Below are positions 17,880-28,377 of a DNA stretch of 64,000 nucleotides, piece by piece. This DNA comes from Burkholderia puraquae (GTDB taxonomy: Bacteria; Pseudomonadota; Gammaproteobacteria; Burkholderiales; Burkholderiaceae): contig NZ_NBYX01000013.1 in the NCBI RefSeq assembly GCF_002099195.1, positions 62,001 through 126,000 on the forward strand. The letters run 5' to 3'. Position numbers and translations under genes: made by a program. Positions within the stretch are counted from its first letter, which is position 1. Each line of letters begins with the position of its first letter. The notes below the pieces were generated by a model. It worked only from the letters and a program-made list of their open reading frames with translations, searched no databases and was not told the DNA's origin.

Positions 17880-18634
17880 TGACGGACACGATGATGCCGA
17901 TTCTCGACGTGCGCGGGCTGGCAGTCCGGTACGGGAAGGTGGAGGCGCTGCACGGTGCGGCGATCAAGGTCGGCGCGGGACAGATCGTCAGCGTGATCGG
18001 CCCGAATGGTGCCGGCAAATCGACGCTGCTGAACGCGATCATGGGCGCGCTGCCGGTGACCGGGCATGCGTCGGGCGCGGTCGTGTATCGCGGTCGCGAC
18101 GTCGGCGCATTGCCGGTTGAGCAGCGCGTCGCACGCGGGATGTGTCTCGTGCCGGAAAAGCGCGAGCTGTTCAGCACGATGACGGTCGAAGACAACCTCG
18201 TGCTGGGCGCATATCGGCGCAAGCAGGCCGGTGAAGCGAACTTCCTCGACCAGCTCGATCATGTGTTTGCACTGTTTCCGCGGCTGAAGGAGCGGCGCAA
18301 GCAGGCGGCCGGCACGCTGTCCGGCGGCGAGCGGCAAATGCTCGCGGTCGGCCGCGCGCTGATGGGCAAGCCCGACCTGTTGATGCTCGACGAGCCGAGC
18401 CTCGGGCTGGCGCCGCTGATCGTGAAGGAGATCTTTCATATCATCAGCGCGTTGCGCGGTACGGGCGTGGCGACGCTGCTGATCGAACAGAATGCGCGGG
18501 CGGCACTGCAAATCTCCGACTACGGCTATGTGCTGGAGACGGGTGAGTTTGCGCTGGAAGGGCCGGCGGCTGAACTTGCGCAGAATCCGCGCGTGATCGA
18601 AACGTACCTTGGGTTGGTGAAGAAGACGGCTTGA
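17879..18634 (+). CDS. LIV-type ABC transporter ATP-binding protein (LivF), second system
   Basis: A 251-residue ATPase with an intact Walker [15 protein letters not shown]-loop region [17 protein letters not shown], signature [16 protein letters not shown], Walker [14 protein letters not shown] and Gln-Asn at the H-loop (LIEQNARAA), all standard for LivF. Unlike the LivF of the first system it keeps the Walker A lysine. It is translationally coupled to the fusion gene (TGATG) and closes the operon. Confidence 0.94.
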   Translation: MTDTMMPILDVRGLAVRYGKVEALHGAAIKVGAGQIVSVIGPNGAGKSTLLNAIMGALPVTGHASGAVVYRGRDVGALPVEQRVARGMCLVPEKRELFSTMTVEDNLVLGAYRRKQAGEANFLDQLDHVFALFPRLKERRKQAAGTLSGGERQMLAVGRALMGKPDLLMLDEPSLGLAPLIVKEIFHIISALRGTGVATLLIEQNARAALQISDYGYVLETGEFALEGPAAELAQNPRVIETYLGLVKKTA

Positions 18635-18666
18635 TCGGTGGCGCGGTCGGCGGGAAACGAGCGGCG

Positions 18667-18682
18667 TGTTTCACGTGAAACA
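18667..18682. promoter_or_regulatory. parS centromere site (perfect)
   Basis: TGTTTCACGTGAAACA, the canonical 16-bp parS, here extended to a 20-bp perfect palindrome at 18665-18684. It is the binding site of ParB, whose gene is 4 kb to the right. Confidence 0.95.
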
Positions 18683-19150
18683 CGTCGTTTTTGTTTTCGG
18701 GGTGAGAGGGGATGCCGATACATCGACGATTGGCAGCCAGGGGATAGGTGCCGGGAAAAACAGTCGGACGTTCTGTGCAGTGGCGGCGCGCGAGGTGTTC
18801 ACAGTGCAGACGGCGATCCGGTGCACCGCTCGGGGGTGGTTGTTGCTTGCTCCCACAGGCCGATGTCGTGCCGGGAGGGGATAACTGTCGGGCGAACCGA
18901 CGGAAATTCTGTGGGGGAAGGGGGCGAGTGCGATCGCACAGGGTGTTTCGTTCGGCGTGTTGCGTGGTCCACAGGCGTCGAATGGGTCGCGTGTTCCACG
19001 TGGTTTTTCCCGGCAACCGGATCTCTGCACAGACACAACGATGGCGGCAGGCGACCCGGAAGCATGGCCGGAGTAGGTTCTGAGCCACAGATTCATAGGT
19101 CCATCACCGAAAAAATGTCGAAATGCACAGACCCTACCATTCGGACGGCC

Positions 19151-19178
19151 TTCGGGTGAAAAGCGAACCCGCTATAAT
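19151..19178 (+). promoter_or_regulatory. mnmG promoter
   Basis: A perfect -10 TATAAT at 19173-19178, with TTCGGG at 19151-19156 as a weak -35 at 16-bp spacing. It lies about 57 bp before the mnmG start. Confidence 0.65.
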
Positions 19179-19234
19179 TCGGCCCATACATTTCTCAGAT
19201 AGGTTCGTGCGCAGCCCTGCGTACGGAATCCACC

Positions 19235-21205
19235 ATGCTTTTTCCCACAGAATTTGACGTCATCGTCGTCGGTGGCGGTCATGCCGGCACGGAAGCCGCG
19301 CTGGCGTCCGCCCGCATGGGCGCAAAGACACTGCTGCTGACCCACAACATCGAAACGCTTGGGCAGATGAGCTGCAATCCGTCGATCGGCGGCATTGGCA
19401 AGGGCCATCTGGTCAAGGAAGTCGATGCGCTGGGCGGCGCAATGGCAGCCGCGACGGACGAGAGCGGTATTCAGTTCCGGATCCTCAATTCGTCGAAGGG
19501 TCCGGCTGTGCGCGCGACGCGTGCGCAGGCCGATCGTATCCTGTACAAGGCCGCGATCCGCCACCGGCTCGAGAACCAGCCGAATCTCTGGTTGTTCCAG
19601 CAGGCTGTCGACGACCTGATGGTCGAAGGCGACCGTGTGGTGGGCGCCGTTACGCAGATCGGCATCCGCTTCCGCGCCCGTGCGGTGGTGCTGACCGCCG
19701 GTACCTTCCTCGACGGCAAGATCCACGTCGGCCTGAACAACTACACGGGCGGCCGCGCGGGCGATCCGGCGGCCGTGTCGCTGTCGTCGCGCCTGAAGGA
19801 GCTGAAGCTGCCGCAGGGCCGCCTGAAGACGGGTACGCCGCCGCGCATCGATGGCCGTTCGATCGATTTCTCGAAGTTGGACGAACAGCCGGGCGATTTC
19901 GATCCAGTCCCCGTATTCTCGTTCCTGGGCCGCGCAGAGCAGCATCCGCAGCAGCTGCCGTGCTGGGTCACGCACACGAACGAGCGCACGCACGACATCA
20001 TTCGTGGCGGTCTCGATCGTTCGCCTATGTATACAGGCGTGATCGAAGGCGTCGGGCCGCGCTATTGCCCGTCGATCGAGGACAAGATCCACCGGTTCGC
20101 CTCGAAGGAATCGCACCAGATCTTCCTGGAGCCGGAAGGGCTGACGACCAACGAGTTCTACCCGAACGGAATCTCGACGAGCCTGCCGTTCGACGTCCAG
20201 CTCGAGCTCGTGCATTCGATGCGCGGCCTCGAGAACGCGCATATCCTGCGCCCCGGCTACGCGATCGAGTACGATTACTTCGACCCGCGCGCACTGAAGG
20301 CATCGCTCGAGACGAAGGCGATCAACGGGCTGTTCTTTGCGGGCCAGATCAACGGGACAACCGGCTATGAAGAAGCGGCCGCGCAGGGTCTGCTGGCCGG
20401 CCTCAACGCGGGCCGCTACGTGCAGGAGAAGGATGCCTGGTGCCCGCGCCGCGACCAGGCGTACCTTGGCGTGCTGGTCGACGATCTCGTGACGCGTGGT
20501 GTGGCCGAGCCGTACCGGATGTTCACGAGCCGTGCCGAGTATCGCCTCAGCTTGCGTGAAGACAACGCCGACATGCGCCTGACCGAGATCGGCCGCGAAC
20601 TGGGGCTCGTCGACGACGTGCGCTGGGACGCGTTCAGCCGGAAGCGCGACGCTGTTTCACGTGAAACCGAACGCCTGAAGTCGACGTGGGTCACGCCGAA
20701 GACGTTGCCGCCGGAAGAGGCGACCGCGCTGCTCGGCAAGGCGATCGACCACGAATACAGCCTCGCCGAGCTGCTGCGCCGTCCGGGTGTCAGCTACGAC
20801 GGCGTGTGTGGCCTGAAGGGCGGCGAATGCGGCCCCGCAGAGCCGCTGGCGGACGATTCGGTGCTGCTCGAGCAGATCAAGGAGCAGGTCGAGATCGGCA
20901 TCAAGTATCAGGGCTATATCGAGCGCCAGGCATCGGAAATCGAACGCAACGATGCGAACGAGAACACGCGCCTGCCGGACGGTATCGATTACCGCGAAGT
21001 CCGTGGGCTGTCGTTCGAGGTGAGCCAGAAGCTCAACGAGTTCCGGCCTGAAACGATCGGGCAGGCGTCGCGTATCTCGGGTGTCACGCCGGCAGCGATC
21101 TCGCTGCTGATGGTGCACCTGAAGCGTCGCGGTCTGGGCCGCCGTAATGGCACTGCCGAAGCGGCAACGGAGCAGGGGGACGGCACCGTCCCGACGCAAC
21201 AATGA
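19235..21205 (+). CDS. mnmG: tRNA uridine 5-carboxymethylaminomethyl modification enzyme MnmG (GidA)
   Basis: A 656-residue FAD/NADH-dependent subunit that, with MnmE, modifies the wobble uridine of certain tRNAs. The FAD-binding motif [11 protein letters not shown] is at about 12-22. The conserved [21 protein letters not shown] and a C-terminal helical domain with ITPAAISLL-type text complete the family. The coding sequence contains a parS site at 20653-20668. It is the first gene of mnmG-rsmG-parA-parB and overlaps rsmG by ATGA. Confidence 0.98.
   Translation: MLFPTEFDVIVVGGGHAGTEAALASARMGAKTLLLTHNIETLGQMSCNPSIGGIGKGHLVKEVDALGGAMAAATDESGIQFRILNSSKGPAVRATRAQADRILYKAAIRHRLENQPNLWLFQQAVDDLMVEGDRVVGAVTQIGIRFRARAVVLTAGTFLDGKIHVGLNNYTGGRAGDPAAVSLSSRLKELKLPQGRLKTGTPPRIDGRSIDFSKLDEQPGDFDPVPVFSFLGRAEQHPQQLPCWVTHTNERTHDIIRGGLDRSPMYTGVIEGVGPRYCPSIEDKIHRFASKESHQIFLEPEGLTTNEFYPNGISTSLPFDVQLELVHSMRGLENAHILRPGYAIEYDYFDPRALKASLETKAINGLFFAGQINGTTGYEEAAAQGLLAGLNAGRYVQEKDAWCPRRDQAYLGVLVDDLVTRGVAEPYRMFTSRAEYRLSLREDNADMRLTEIGRELGLVDDVRWDAFSRKRDAVSRETERLKSTWVTPKTLPPEEATALLGKAIDHEYSLAELLRRPGVSYDGVCGLKGGECGPAEPLADDSVLLEQIKEQVEIGIKYQGYIERQASEIERNDANENTRLPDGIDYREVRGLSFEVSQKLNEFRPETIGQASRISGVTPAAISLLMVHLKRRGLGRRNGTAEAATEQGDGTVPTQQ
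20653..20668. promoter_or_regulatory. second parS site inside mnmG
   Basis: TGTTTCACGTGAAACC matches parS at 15 of 16 positions, with the central 14-bp palindrome GTTTCACGTGAAAC intact. It encodes the residues VSRET of MnmG. parS sites inside this gene are known in other bacteria. Confidence 0.9.
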
Positions 21206-21888
21206 CGGCGCGTCGCGCGCCGGCGGTTAATCGGGACGTACTGGAAGGGATGCTCGTCGAAGGCACGACGGCGCTCGACCTCGCGCTGACGGATGCACAA
21301 CGCAACCAGCTGCTCGACTACGTCGAACTGCTCGGCAAGTGGAACGCGGTCTACAACCTGACCGCGATCCGCGACCCGAAGCAGATGCTGATCCAGCACA
21401 TCCTCGATTCGCTCTCCATCGTCCCGCATCTGCGCGGCCGTGCCTCGGCCCGCGTGCTCGACGTCGGCTCGGGCGGCGGGTTGCCGGGTATCGTGCTGGC
21501 GATCGTCGAGCCGGATTGGCAGGTCACGCTGAACGATATCGTGCAGAAGAAGTCTGCATTCCAGACTCAGATGCGCGCGGAGCTGAAGCTCGCGAACCTG
21601 TCGGTGGTCACCGGGCGAGTCGAATCACTGCAGCCGGGCGTCGAAGTGCCGGAAAAATTCGACATGATCGTATCCCGCGCTTTCGCGGATCTGTCCGACT
21701 TCGTTAAACTTGCTCGACATCTGGTCGCGCCGGGCGGATCGATCTGGGCAATGAAGGGCGTCCACCCGGACGACGAGATTGCGCGGTTGCCGGAAGGCAG
21801 CCGCGTCAAGCAGACGATACGGCTGGCGGTGCCGATGCTCGATGCCGAACGGCATCTGATCGAAGTGGCCGTCAACGAGGCGAATTGA
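21202..21888 (+). CDS. rsmG: 16S rRNA (guanine-527-N7)-methyltransferase RsmG (GidB)
   Basis: A 228-residue SAM-dependent methyltransferase that modifies G527 of 16S rRNA; loss of this modification gives low-level streptomycin resistance in other bacteria. The SAM-binding loop is at 86-96 ([11 protein letters not shown]), preceded by the family's [13 protein letters not shown] and HILDSLS. The start overlaps the mnmG stop (ATGA), so translation is coupled. Confidence 0.97.
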   Translation: MTARRAPAVNRDVLEGMLVEGTTALDLALTDAQRNQLLDYVELLGKWNAVYNLTAIRDPKQMLIQHILDSLSIVPHLRGRASARVLDVGSGGGLPGIVLAIVEPDWQVTLNDIVQKKSAFQTQMRAELKLANLSVVTGRVESLQPGVEVPEKFDMIVSRAFADLSDFVKLARHLVAPGGSIWAMKGVHPDDEIARLPEGSRVKQTIRLAVPMLDAERHLIEVAVNEAN

Positions 21889-21944
21889 CGGGAAGGCGCG
21901 CGGTAGCGCGCCGTTTGTTTGAAGGTAAAGGGAACACACCAACG

Positions 21945-22724
21945 ATGGCAAAGATCTTCTGCGTTGCAAACCAGAAGGGGGGCGTCGGCAAGACGACGAC
22001 ATCGGTCAATCTCGCCGCAAGCCTTGCAGCGCAGGAGCAACGAGTCTTGCTGATCGATCTCGACCCGCAGGGTAACGCGACGATGGGTAGCGGGATCGAC
22101 AAGGCTGCCTGCGAAGCGACCGTGTACGAGGTGCTGATCGACGGCGTGTCGGTTACCGACGCGCGCATCCGTCCGGACGGCGTCACCTACGACGTGCTGC
22201 CTGCAAACCGCGAGCTGTCCGGTGCCGAGATCGAACTGATCAGCATCGACAATCGCGAGCGCCGGCTGAAGGCCGCGCTCGAGCGCGTGGCGGACGACTA
22301 CGATTTCGTGCTGATCGATTGCCCGCCGACGCTGTCGCTGCTGACGCTGAACGGGCTGTGCGCGGCGCATGGCGTCGTGATCCCGATGCAGTGCGAGTAC
22401 TTCGCACTGGAGGGGTTGTCGGACCTCGTCAACACGATCAAGCAGGTTCACGCGAACATGAACCGCGACCTGAAGATCATCGGCTTGTTGCGCGTGATGT
22501 TCGATCCGCGCATCACGCTGCAGCAGCAAGTCTCCGATCAACTGAAAGCGCACTTCGGCGACAAGGTGTTCGACGCGGTGATTCCGCGTAACGTGCGCCT
22601 GGCGGAAGCGCCGAGTTACGGGCTGCCGGGCGTCGTGTTCGACCGCAGCTCGCGCGGTGCGCAGGCGTATCTCCAGTTCGGTGCCGAGATGATCGAGCGC
22701 GTTCGCGCGTTCGAGGTGTCGTGA
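21945..22724 (+). CDS. parA: chromosome partitioning ATPase ParA
   Basis: A 259-residue deviant-Walker-A ATPase, MAKIFCVANQKGGVGKTTTS with the motif KGGVGKTT at 11-18, plus the Walker A' and B regions LLIDLDPQGNATMG and DFVLIDCPPTLSLL. It moves parS-ParB complexes in chromosome segregation. It is the short, chromosomal type without an N-terminal helix-turn-helix. The start at 21945 was chosen by the conserved N-terminus, with AAAGGGAAC upstream. parB follows at once. Confidence 0.97.
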   Translation: MAKIFCVANQKGGVGKTTTSVNLAASLAAQEQRVLLIDLDPQGNATMGSGIDKAACEATVYEVLIDGVSVTDARIRPDGVTYDVLPANRELSGAEIELISIDNRERRLKAALERVADDYDFVLIDCPPTLSLLTLNGLCAAHGVVIPMQCEYFALEGLSDLVNTIKQVHANMNRDLKIIGLLRVMFDPRITLQQQVSDQLKAHFGDKVFDAVIPRNVRLAEAPSYGLPGVVFDRSSRGAQAYLQFGAEMIERVRAFEVS

Positions 22725-22755
22725 TCCGGACATGAGCGAAGCGAGGAAGAAAGAC

Positions 22756-23649
22756 ATGAACGCGGTACCAAAGAAGAAGGGCTTGGGACGTGGCCTCGAA
22801 GCGCTGCTCGGCGGCAGTGCCGATATCACCGAAGCGGTGAAGATCGAAGGGGCACCGAACACGCTCGCGCTCGGCAAGCTGCAGGCCGGCAAGTACCAGC
22901 CGCGGACGCGGATGGACGAAGGTAGCCTGCAGGAGCTCGCGGCGAGCATTCGCGCGCAGGGCGTGATGCAGCCGATCCTGGTACGGCCTATTTCGTCAGA
23001 CAAATACGAGATCATCGCGGGCGAGCGCCGCTTCCGCGCGGCGCGCCTGGCGGGCCTCGATGAAGTGCCGGTGCTCGTGAAGGATGTGTCGGACCAGGCC
23101 GCCGCGGCGATGGCGCTGATCGAGAACATTCAGCGCGAGGATCTGAACCCGCTTGAAGAAGCGCACGGTATCCAGCGCCTGCTCGACGAGTTCGGTTTCA
23201 CACACGAACAGGCGGCCGAATCGGTCGGCCGTTCGCGCAGCGCGGTGTCGAACCTGCTGCGCCTGCTGAACCTGGCTTCGCCGGTGCAGACGATGCTGCT
23301 GGCCGGCGATCTCGACATGGGGCACGCGCGTGCGCTGCTCGCCGTCGATGCGGCCACGCAGATCACGCTCGCCCATCAGGTCGTCAACAAGCGCATGTCG
23401 GTGCGCGAGACCGAGAAGCTCGTCACGCACACGACGAAGGAAGTGCCGGCCGTGAAGGCGCGTGCGAAGGACGACGGCGGGCGCGACACGCGCCGTCTCG
23501 AGGAGGAGTTGTCCGACCTGCTCGCGTCGACGGTGAAGATCAAGCTCGGCCGCCGCGGGCGAGGGCAGGTGACGATCGACTTCGGCAACCTCGACGCGCT
23601 CGAGGGGATTCTCGTGCGACTGCGCGGCAACGTGGCAACCGAAGAGTAA
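22756..23649 (+). CDS. parB: chromosome partitioning protein ParB
   Basis: A 297-residue CTP-dependent clamp that loads at parS. The N-terminal KKKGLGRGLEALLG is the ParA-interacting region. The CTP-binding boxes are at 89-95 (GERRFRA) and 123-136 (ENIQREDLNPLEEA), with a helix-turn-helix about 150-172 (THEQAAESVGRSRSAVSNLL) and a C-terminal dimer domain. I prefer the ATG at 22756, with GAGGAAG just upstream, to the ATG at 22732. Two parS sites are present within 4.1 kb upstream. Confidence 0.97.
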   Translation: MNAVPKKKGLGRGLEALLGGSADITEAVKIEGAPNTLALGKLQAGKYQPRTRMDEGSLQELAASIRAQGVMQPILVRPISSDKYEIIAGERRFRAARLAGLDEVPVLVKDVSDQAAAAMALIENIQREDLNPLEEAHGIQRLLDEFGFTHEQAAESVGRSRSAVSNLLRLLNLASPVQTMLLAGDLDMGHARALLAVDAATQITLAHQVVNKRMSVRETEKLVTHTTKEVPAVKARAKDDGGRDTRRLEEELSDLLASTVKIKLGRRGRGQVTIDFGNLDALEGILVRLRGNVATEE

Positions 23650-23659
23650 CGGGCGGCAC

Positions 23660-24790
23660 ATGGAGGAGAGGGGAGCACCGGTGCCGCGCCGGTGGTTTGG
23701 ATGGCTTGCGCAGGAGCCCGTGCTATCGGTGCTTGCGGTTGGCCTGATCGTGCTGCAATGGGTGCGTCCGCAACCATTTTCGGTATTGGCCGATCGCGTC
23801 GACTGGCAGACGGTCGCGACGCTTGCGGGCCTGCTGATGCTGACCAAGGCACTCGAGTTGTCCGGCTGCCTGATGTGGCTCGCGCACCGCATCGTGCATC
23901 ACGTGCATTCCGAACGCGGCCTGGCCATGCTGCTGGTCGGGTTCGCCGCGCTGCTGTCGATGTGGCTCACCAACGACGTTGCGCTGTTCGTCGTCGTGCC
24001 ATTGATGGTGTCGCTGCGTGCGCTGACGCCGCTGCCGTTCCGGCGGCTCGTGATCGTCGTCGCGCTGGCCGTCAACGCGGGATCCGTCGCGACGCCGCTC
24101 GGCAATCCTCAGAATCTATTCCTGTGGCAATTGAGCGGCGTGTCGTTCGGCCGCTTCGTGGTCACGCTCGGGCCGCTCGCGATCGCGCTGATGGCGCTGC
24201 TGTTCGTACTGACTGCGTGCGCATTTCGCGCGAAGCCGCTTGACTTGTCCGGCGACGTCGTCGCCATTCCCGTCCAGCGCATGCACGCGCTGATCGCCGC
24301 GGTGCTGTTCGCTGCCTTCGTGCTGCTCGCCGATGCGCACCATGCTCTGCCGGGCCTGGTTGCCGTCGCAATCGTGCTGCTCGTCGCAAAACGTGACGCA
24401 GTCCTCAGGATCGACTGGCTGTTGCTGCTGATCTTCGTGTTGATGTTCGTCGTGCTGCGCAGCGCGGCTGCGCTGCCCGTCATACATGACGCGATTGCGC
24501 ATGCGCGCCTCGATTCGCCGCTGCGCATTTTCGCAGCCGGTGCCGTGCTGTCGCAGGGCATCAGCAACGTGCCGGCCGCGATCCTGCTATCGGAGTTCAC
24601 GCGTGACTGGCGCGCGCTCGCGTTCGGCGTATCGGTCGGCGGTTTCGGTTTCGCGATCGGTTCGCTCGCGAACCTGATCGCGGTGCGTCTCGCGAAAGAG
24701 CCGCGCATGTGGCTGCCGTTCCACCTGGTCTCGATTCCGTTCGCGCTCGCTAGTGCGGCACTCGGTGCGTGGCTGCTCGTTCACGGTTGA
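23660..24790 (+). CDS. ion-transporter superfamily membrane protein (ArsB/NhaD/SLC13-like)
   Basis: A 376-residue polytopic inner-membrane protein with roughly ten hydrophobic segments. MLTKALELSGCLMWLAHRI, LSMWLTNDVALFVVVPLM and NPQNLFLWQLSG resemble the two inverted-repeat hairpins of the ion transporter superfamily, which includes arsenite, Na+/H+, citrate and dicarboxylate transporters. LSQGISNVPAAILLSEFT is the second repeat's motif. The substrate cannot be assigned. It begins 10 bp after the parB stop, and so is probably cotranscribed with it. Confidence 0.8.
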   Translation: MEERGAPVPRRWFGWLAQEPVLSVLAVGLIVLQWVRPQPFSVLADRVDWQTVATLAGLLMLTKALELSGCLMWLAHRIVHHVHSERGLAMLLVGFAALLSMWLTNDVALFVVVPLMVSLRALTPLPFRRLVIVVALAVNAGSVATPLGNPQNLFLWQLSGVSFGRFVVTLGPLAIALMALLFVLTACAFRAKPLDLSGDVVAIPVQRMHALIAAVLFAAFVLLADAHHALPGLVAVAIVLLVAKRDAVLRIDWLLLLIFVLMFVVLRSAAALPVIHDAIAHARLDSPLRIFAAGAVLSQGISNVPAAILLSEFTRDWRALAFGVSVGGFGFAIGSLANLIAVRLAKEPRMWLPFHLVSIPFALASAALGAWLLVHG

Positions 24791-24887
24791 GTGATGCGGG
24801 TGCGTGTGGCACAGGCGTGCCATTCGGGTGGCGGGGAGAGTGCACAGCATTCGCGCTGGTTGCAGAGTTGTTGATAAGTACGGCAAT

Positions 24888-24907
24888 CCACAGTCGATCG
24901 ACTGTGG
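24888..24907. repeat. 20-bp perfect palindrome
   Basis: CCACAGTCGATCGACTGTGG. Each arm ends in the CCACAG of a DnaA-box-like motif. It has no T-run, so it is not a terminator; it could bind a dimeric protein. Confidence 0.8.
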
Positions 24908-25248
24908 TGGCATGACAACTGATTGGATGATTCGCTGCGTCAGCGTCGGTCCGGATTTCGCGCATTCGATGCGGTTGGGTGGTCACAGTGTTTTGCCTGT
25001 CCGGGCTTCGTGCGGCGCGCGAGCCCGGAGCCGCGTCACAGCATGGAGTCTGGGTGGTAATCGTGCCGCCCCGCCAGCACCCGCGCCGGGCATCGTTTCC
25101 TCGCCATTCCCTCATCGCCGGACATTTTCGAGCAAGAAATACCGGCGCAAAAAAGCGACCTTACAACTGTCATCGTACGTCGTCGAATCGCAGGTTTTTT
25201 CACATGATGAGGCGTCGTTTTACGCAGGTTTTTGTCGCGTCTAAAGCC

Positions 25249-25277
25249 TTGAATCACTTGCAACTATCGCTTACAAT
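25249..25277 (+). promoter_or_regulatory. ATP synthase operon promoter
   Basis: -35 TTGAAT at 25249-25254, an exact 17-bp spacer, and -10 TACAAT at 25272-25277. The expected start near 25284 gives a leader of about 75 nt that contains an AAGC/GCTT and CCCC/GGGG hairpin (25301-25328). Confidence 0.75.
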
Positions 25278-25358
25278 CGCCCGGATTTGTTAGCTAGGCA
25301 CCCCTGAAAGCTTTCAGAAAGCTTGGGGCCGGATTCAAGGATTTTGCGGAAGATTGCG

Positions 25359-25883
25359 ATGGCGGGTCAGGCGCCGGACAACAGGCACGATGATCAGCGC
25401 ACGCAACGCACCGCTTCAGCGGCCGGCGAGCGGCGCGAATCCGACGATGACTGGGATGCCGAGCAGCAAGATAACAATATCGTTCCGCTCACACGGGCAG
25501 AAGCCGAGAAGCTGTTCGGCCCGGACGTGAGCAAGCCCTCGCGCGTGACCCCCTATAAGGTGGTATTCGCGCAAGTGGTTCTGTCCCTGGTTGCAACGCT
25601 GGCGTGGTGGCTGTTTTCGAAGTCGCCGGGCGCCGCTGCGCAATCCGCGTTTCTGGGCGGAGCGATTGGCTGGGTGCCCAGTGCGTTGTTCGTGGCACGA
25701 CTGAAGGCAGGTGGCTCGGCCACCGTGATGAGCTGGGTGATGGGCGAAGCCCTGAAGCTCGGCCTGACGATCGGGATGTTCGCAGCAGTGGCGTTCGGCT
25801 GGTCCGGCGTGCACTGGGTGCCGTTCCTCGTCACGTACCTCGTCGTGCTGAAGACGTACTGGATCGCGCTGGCCTGGCGGTAA
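25359..25883 (+). CDS. atpI: ATP synthase protein I (AtpI), with a long hydrophilic N-terminus
   Basis: A 174-residue small membrane protein that heads the atp operon and is thought to help assemble the c-ring or insert Mg2+. About the first 65 residues are charged (DDQRTQ, RRESDDDWDAEQQDNN), then four hydrophobic segments follow: VVLSLVATLAWWLF, SAFLGGAIGWVPSALF, LKLGLTIGMFAAVAFGW and VPFLVTYLVVLKTYWIALAW. The position upstream of atpB, 108 bp away, supports the call more than sequence alone would, since AtpI is poorly conserved. Confidence 0.9.
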   Translation: MAGQAPDNRHDDQRTQRTASAAGERRESDDDWDAEQQDNNIVPLTRAEAEKLFGPDVSKPSRVTPYKVVFAQVVLSLVATLAWWLFSKSPGAAAQSAFLGGAIGWVPSALFVARLKAGGSATVMSWVMGEALKLGLTIGMFAAVAFGWSGVHWVPFLVTYLVVLKTYWIALAWR

Positions 25884-27191
<1,308 letters not shown>

Positions 27192-27320
27192 GGTTCCTCG
27201 GAAATATGCGTCCGGCGTGAGCCGGCGCAGGGCGGAACGGAGACTTGGGGCGCTGATCGAATGCAACTCGATGAGCGCCTTACCGTTTCATTTTTCCGGA
27301 ATAGCAGATAAGGAAACACC

Positions 27321-27791
27321 GTGAATCTCAACGCAACTCTGTTTGCGCAAATGGTCGTGTTCCTGGTCCTCGCGTGGTTCACGATGAAATTCGTGTGGCC
27401 GCCGTTGATCAACGCCCTCGACGAACGTTCGAAGAAGATCGCCGACGGCCTCGCCGCCGCCGAGAAGGGCAAGGCGGAACTCGACGCAGCGCACAAGCGC
27501 GTGGACCAGGAACTCGCGCAGGCCCGCAATGACGGCCAGCAGCGCATCGCCGACGCTGAAAAGCGTGCCCAGGCGGTCGCCGAGGAAATCAAGGCCAACG
27601 CCCAGGCTGAAGCCGCCCGCATCGTCGCGCAGGCGAAGGCGGAAGCCGAACAGCAAATCGTGAAGGCGCGCGAAGCGCTGCGTGGCGAAGTCGCCTCGCT
27701 GGCCGTGAAGGGCGCCGAGCAGATCCTGAAGCGCGAAGTCGATCAAACGGCCCACGCCCAACTGCTGAATCAACTGAAAGCCGAGCTCTGA
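27321..27791 (+). CDS. atpF: F0F1 ATP synthase subunit b
   Basis: A 156-residue peripheral stalk subunit: one N-terminal membrane helix ([22 protein letters not shown]), then a long charged coiled coil rich in Ala, Lys and Glu ([21 protein letters not shown]). It starts with GTG at 27321 behind AAGGAAAC. The stop at 27791 is followed by atpH after 2 bp. Confidence 0.97.
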   Translation: MNLNATLFAQMVVFLVLAWFTMKFVWPPLINALDERSKKIADGLAAAEKGKAELDAAHKRVDQELAQARNDGQQRIADAEKRAQAVAEEIKANAQAEAARIVAQAKAEAEQQIVKAREALRGEVASLAVKGAEQILKREVDQTAHAQLLNQLKAEL

Positions 27792-27793
27792 TC

Positions 27794-28333
27794 ATGGCCG
27801 AACTTGCAACCATCGCCCGCCCTTACGCAGAAGCGCTGTTCCGCGTGGCCGAGGGCGGTGACATCGCCGCCTGGTCCACGCTCGTGCAAGAGCTGGCCCA
27901 GGTTGCGCGTCTGCCGGAAGTCCTGTCGGTCGCGTCGAGCCCGAAGGTGACGCGCACGCAAGTAGCCGAGTTGCTGCTTGCTGCGGTGAAGTCGCCGCTC
28001 GCGGCCGGCGCCGAAGCGAAGAACTTCGTGCAGATGCTGGTCGACAATCATCGCATCGCGCTGCTGCCGGAAATCGCAGAGCAGTTCGAGGCGCTCAAGA
28101 ACGAACGTGAAGGTGCAGCCGACGCCGAGATCGTGAGCGCGTTCCCGCTGAACGGTGCGGATCTCGAGGGTCTCGTCTCGGGCCTCGAACGCAAGTTCAA
28201 GCGCAAGCTGAAACCGACGGTCGAAGTCGATTCGTCGCTGATCGGCGGCGTACGCGTGACGGTCGGCGACGAAGTGCTCGACACCTCGGTTCGCGCGCGC
28301 CTCGCATCGATGCAGGCTGCGTTGACCGCCTGA
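27794..28333 (+). CDS. atpH: F0F1 ATP synthase subunit delta
   Basis: A 179-residue soluble stalk protein linking F1 to subunit b. It opens [19 protein letters not shown], the standard delta N-terminus, and ends with the family pattern [33 protein letters not shown]. Nearly contiguous with atpF. Confidence 0.97.
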   Translation: MAELATIARPYAEALFRVAEGGDIAAWSTLVQELAQVARLPEVLSVASSPKVTRTQVAELLLAAVKSPLAAGAEAKNFVQMLVDNHRIALLPEIAEQFEALKNEREGAADAEIVSAFPLNGADLEGLVSGLERKFKRKLKPTVEVDSSLIGGVRVTVGDEVLDTSVRARLASMQAALTA

Positions 28334-28377
28334 GCGCCACGCCGGCACGCAACAGAATTGACTATCAGGAGCGAATA

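Larger units (their letters stand above)
18635..19234. other. 600-bp intergenic region upstream of mnmG with parS and DnaA-box-like motifs
   Basis: No protein gene is supported. It carries a perfect parS at 18667-18682. CACAG-containing motifs are scattered through it, several of them 7-of-9 matches to the DnaA box TTATNCACA: GTGTTCACA at 18795-18803, TGGTCCACA at 18965-18973, CTCTGCACA at 19023-19031 and AAATGCACA at 19121-19129. The mnmG promoter lies at the right end. This composition would suit an origin-related or segregation-related region, but no match is perfect. Confidence 0.45.
24791..25358. other. intergenic region between the transporter gene and atpI, with a 20-bp palindrome
   Basis: No gene is supported. 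A perfect 20-bp palindrome CCACAGTCGATCGACTGTGG lies at 24888-24907. Just upstream, at about 24869-24877, TGTTGATAA is an 8-of-9 match to the reverse DnaA box. AT-rich sequence precedes the atp promoter at the right end. Confidence 0.5.

Noticed and set aside
18990-19006. A parS-like TGTTCCACGTGGTTTT in the mnmG upstream region
   Set aside because: The right arm does not match GAAACA and the symmetry is lost.
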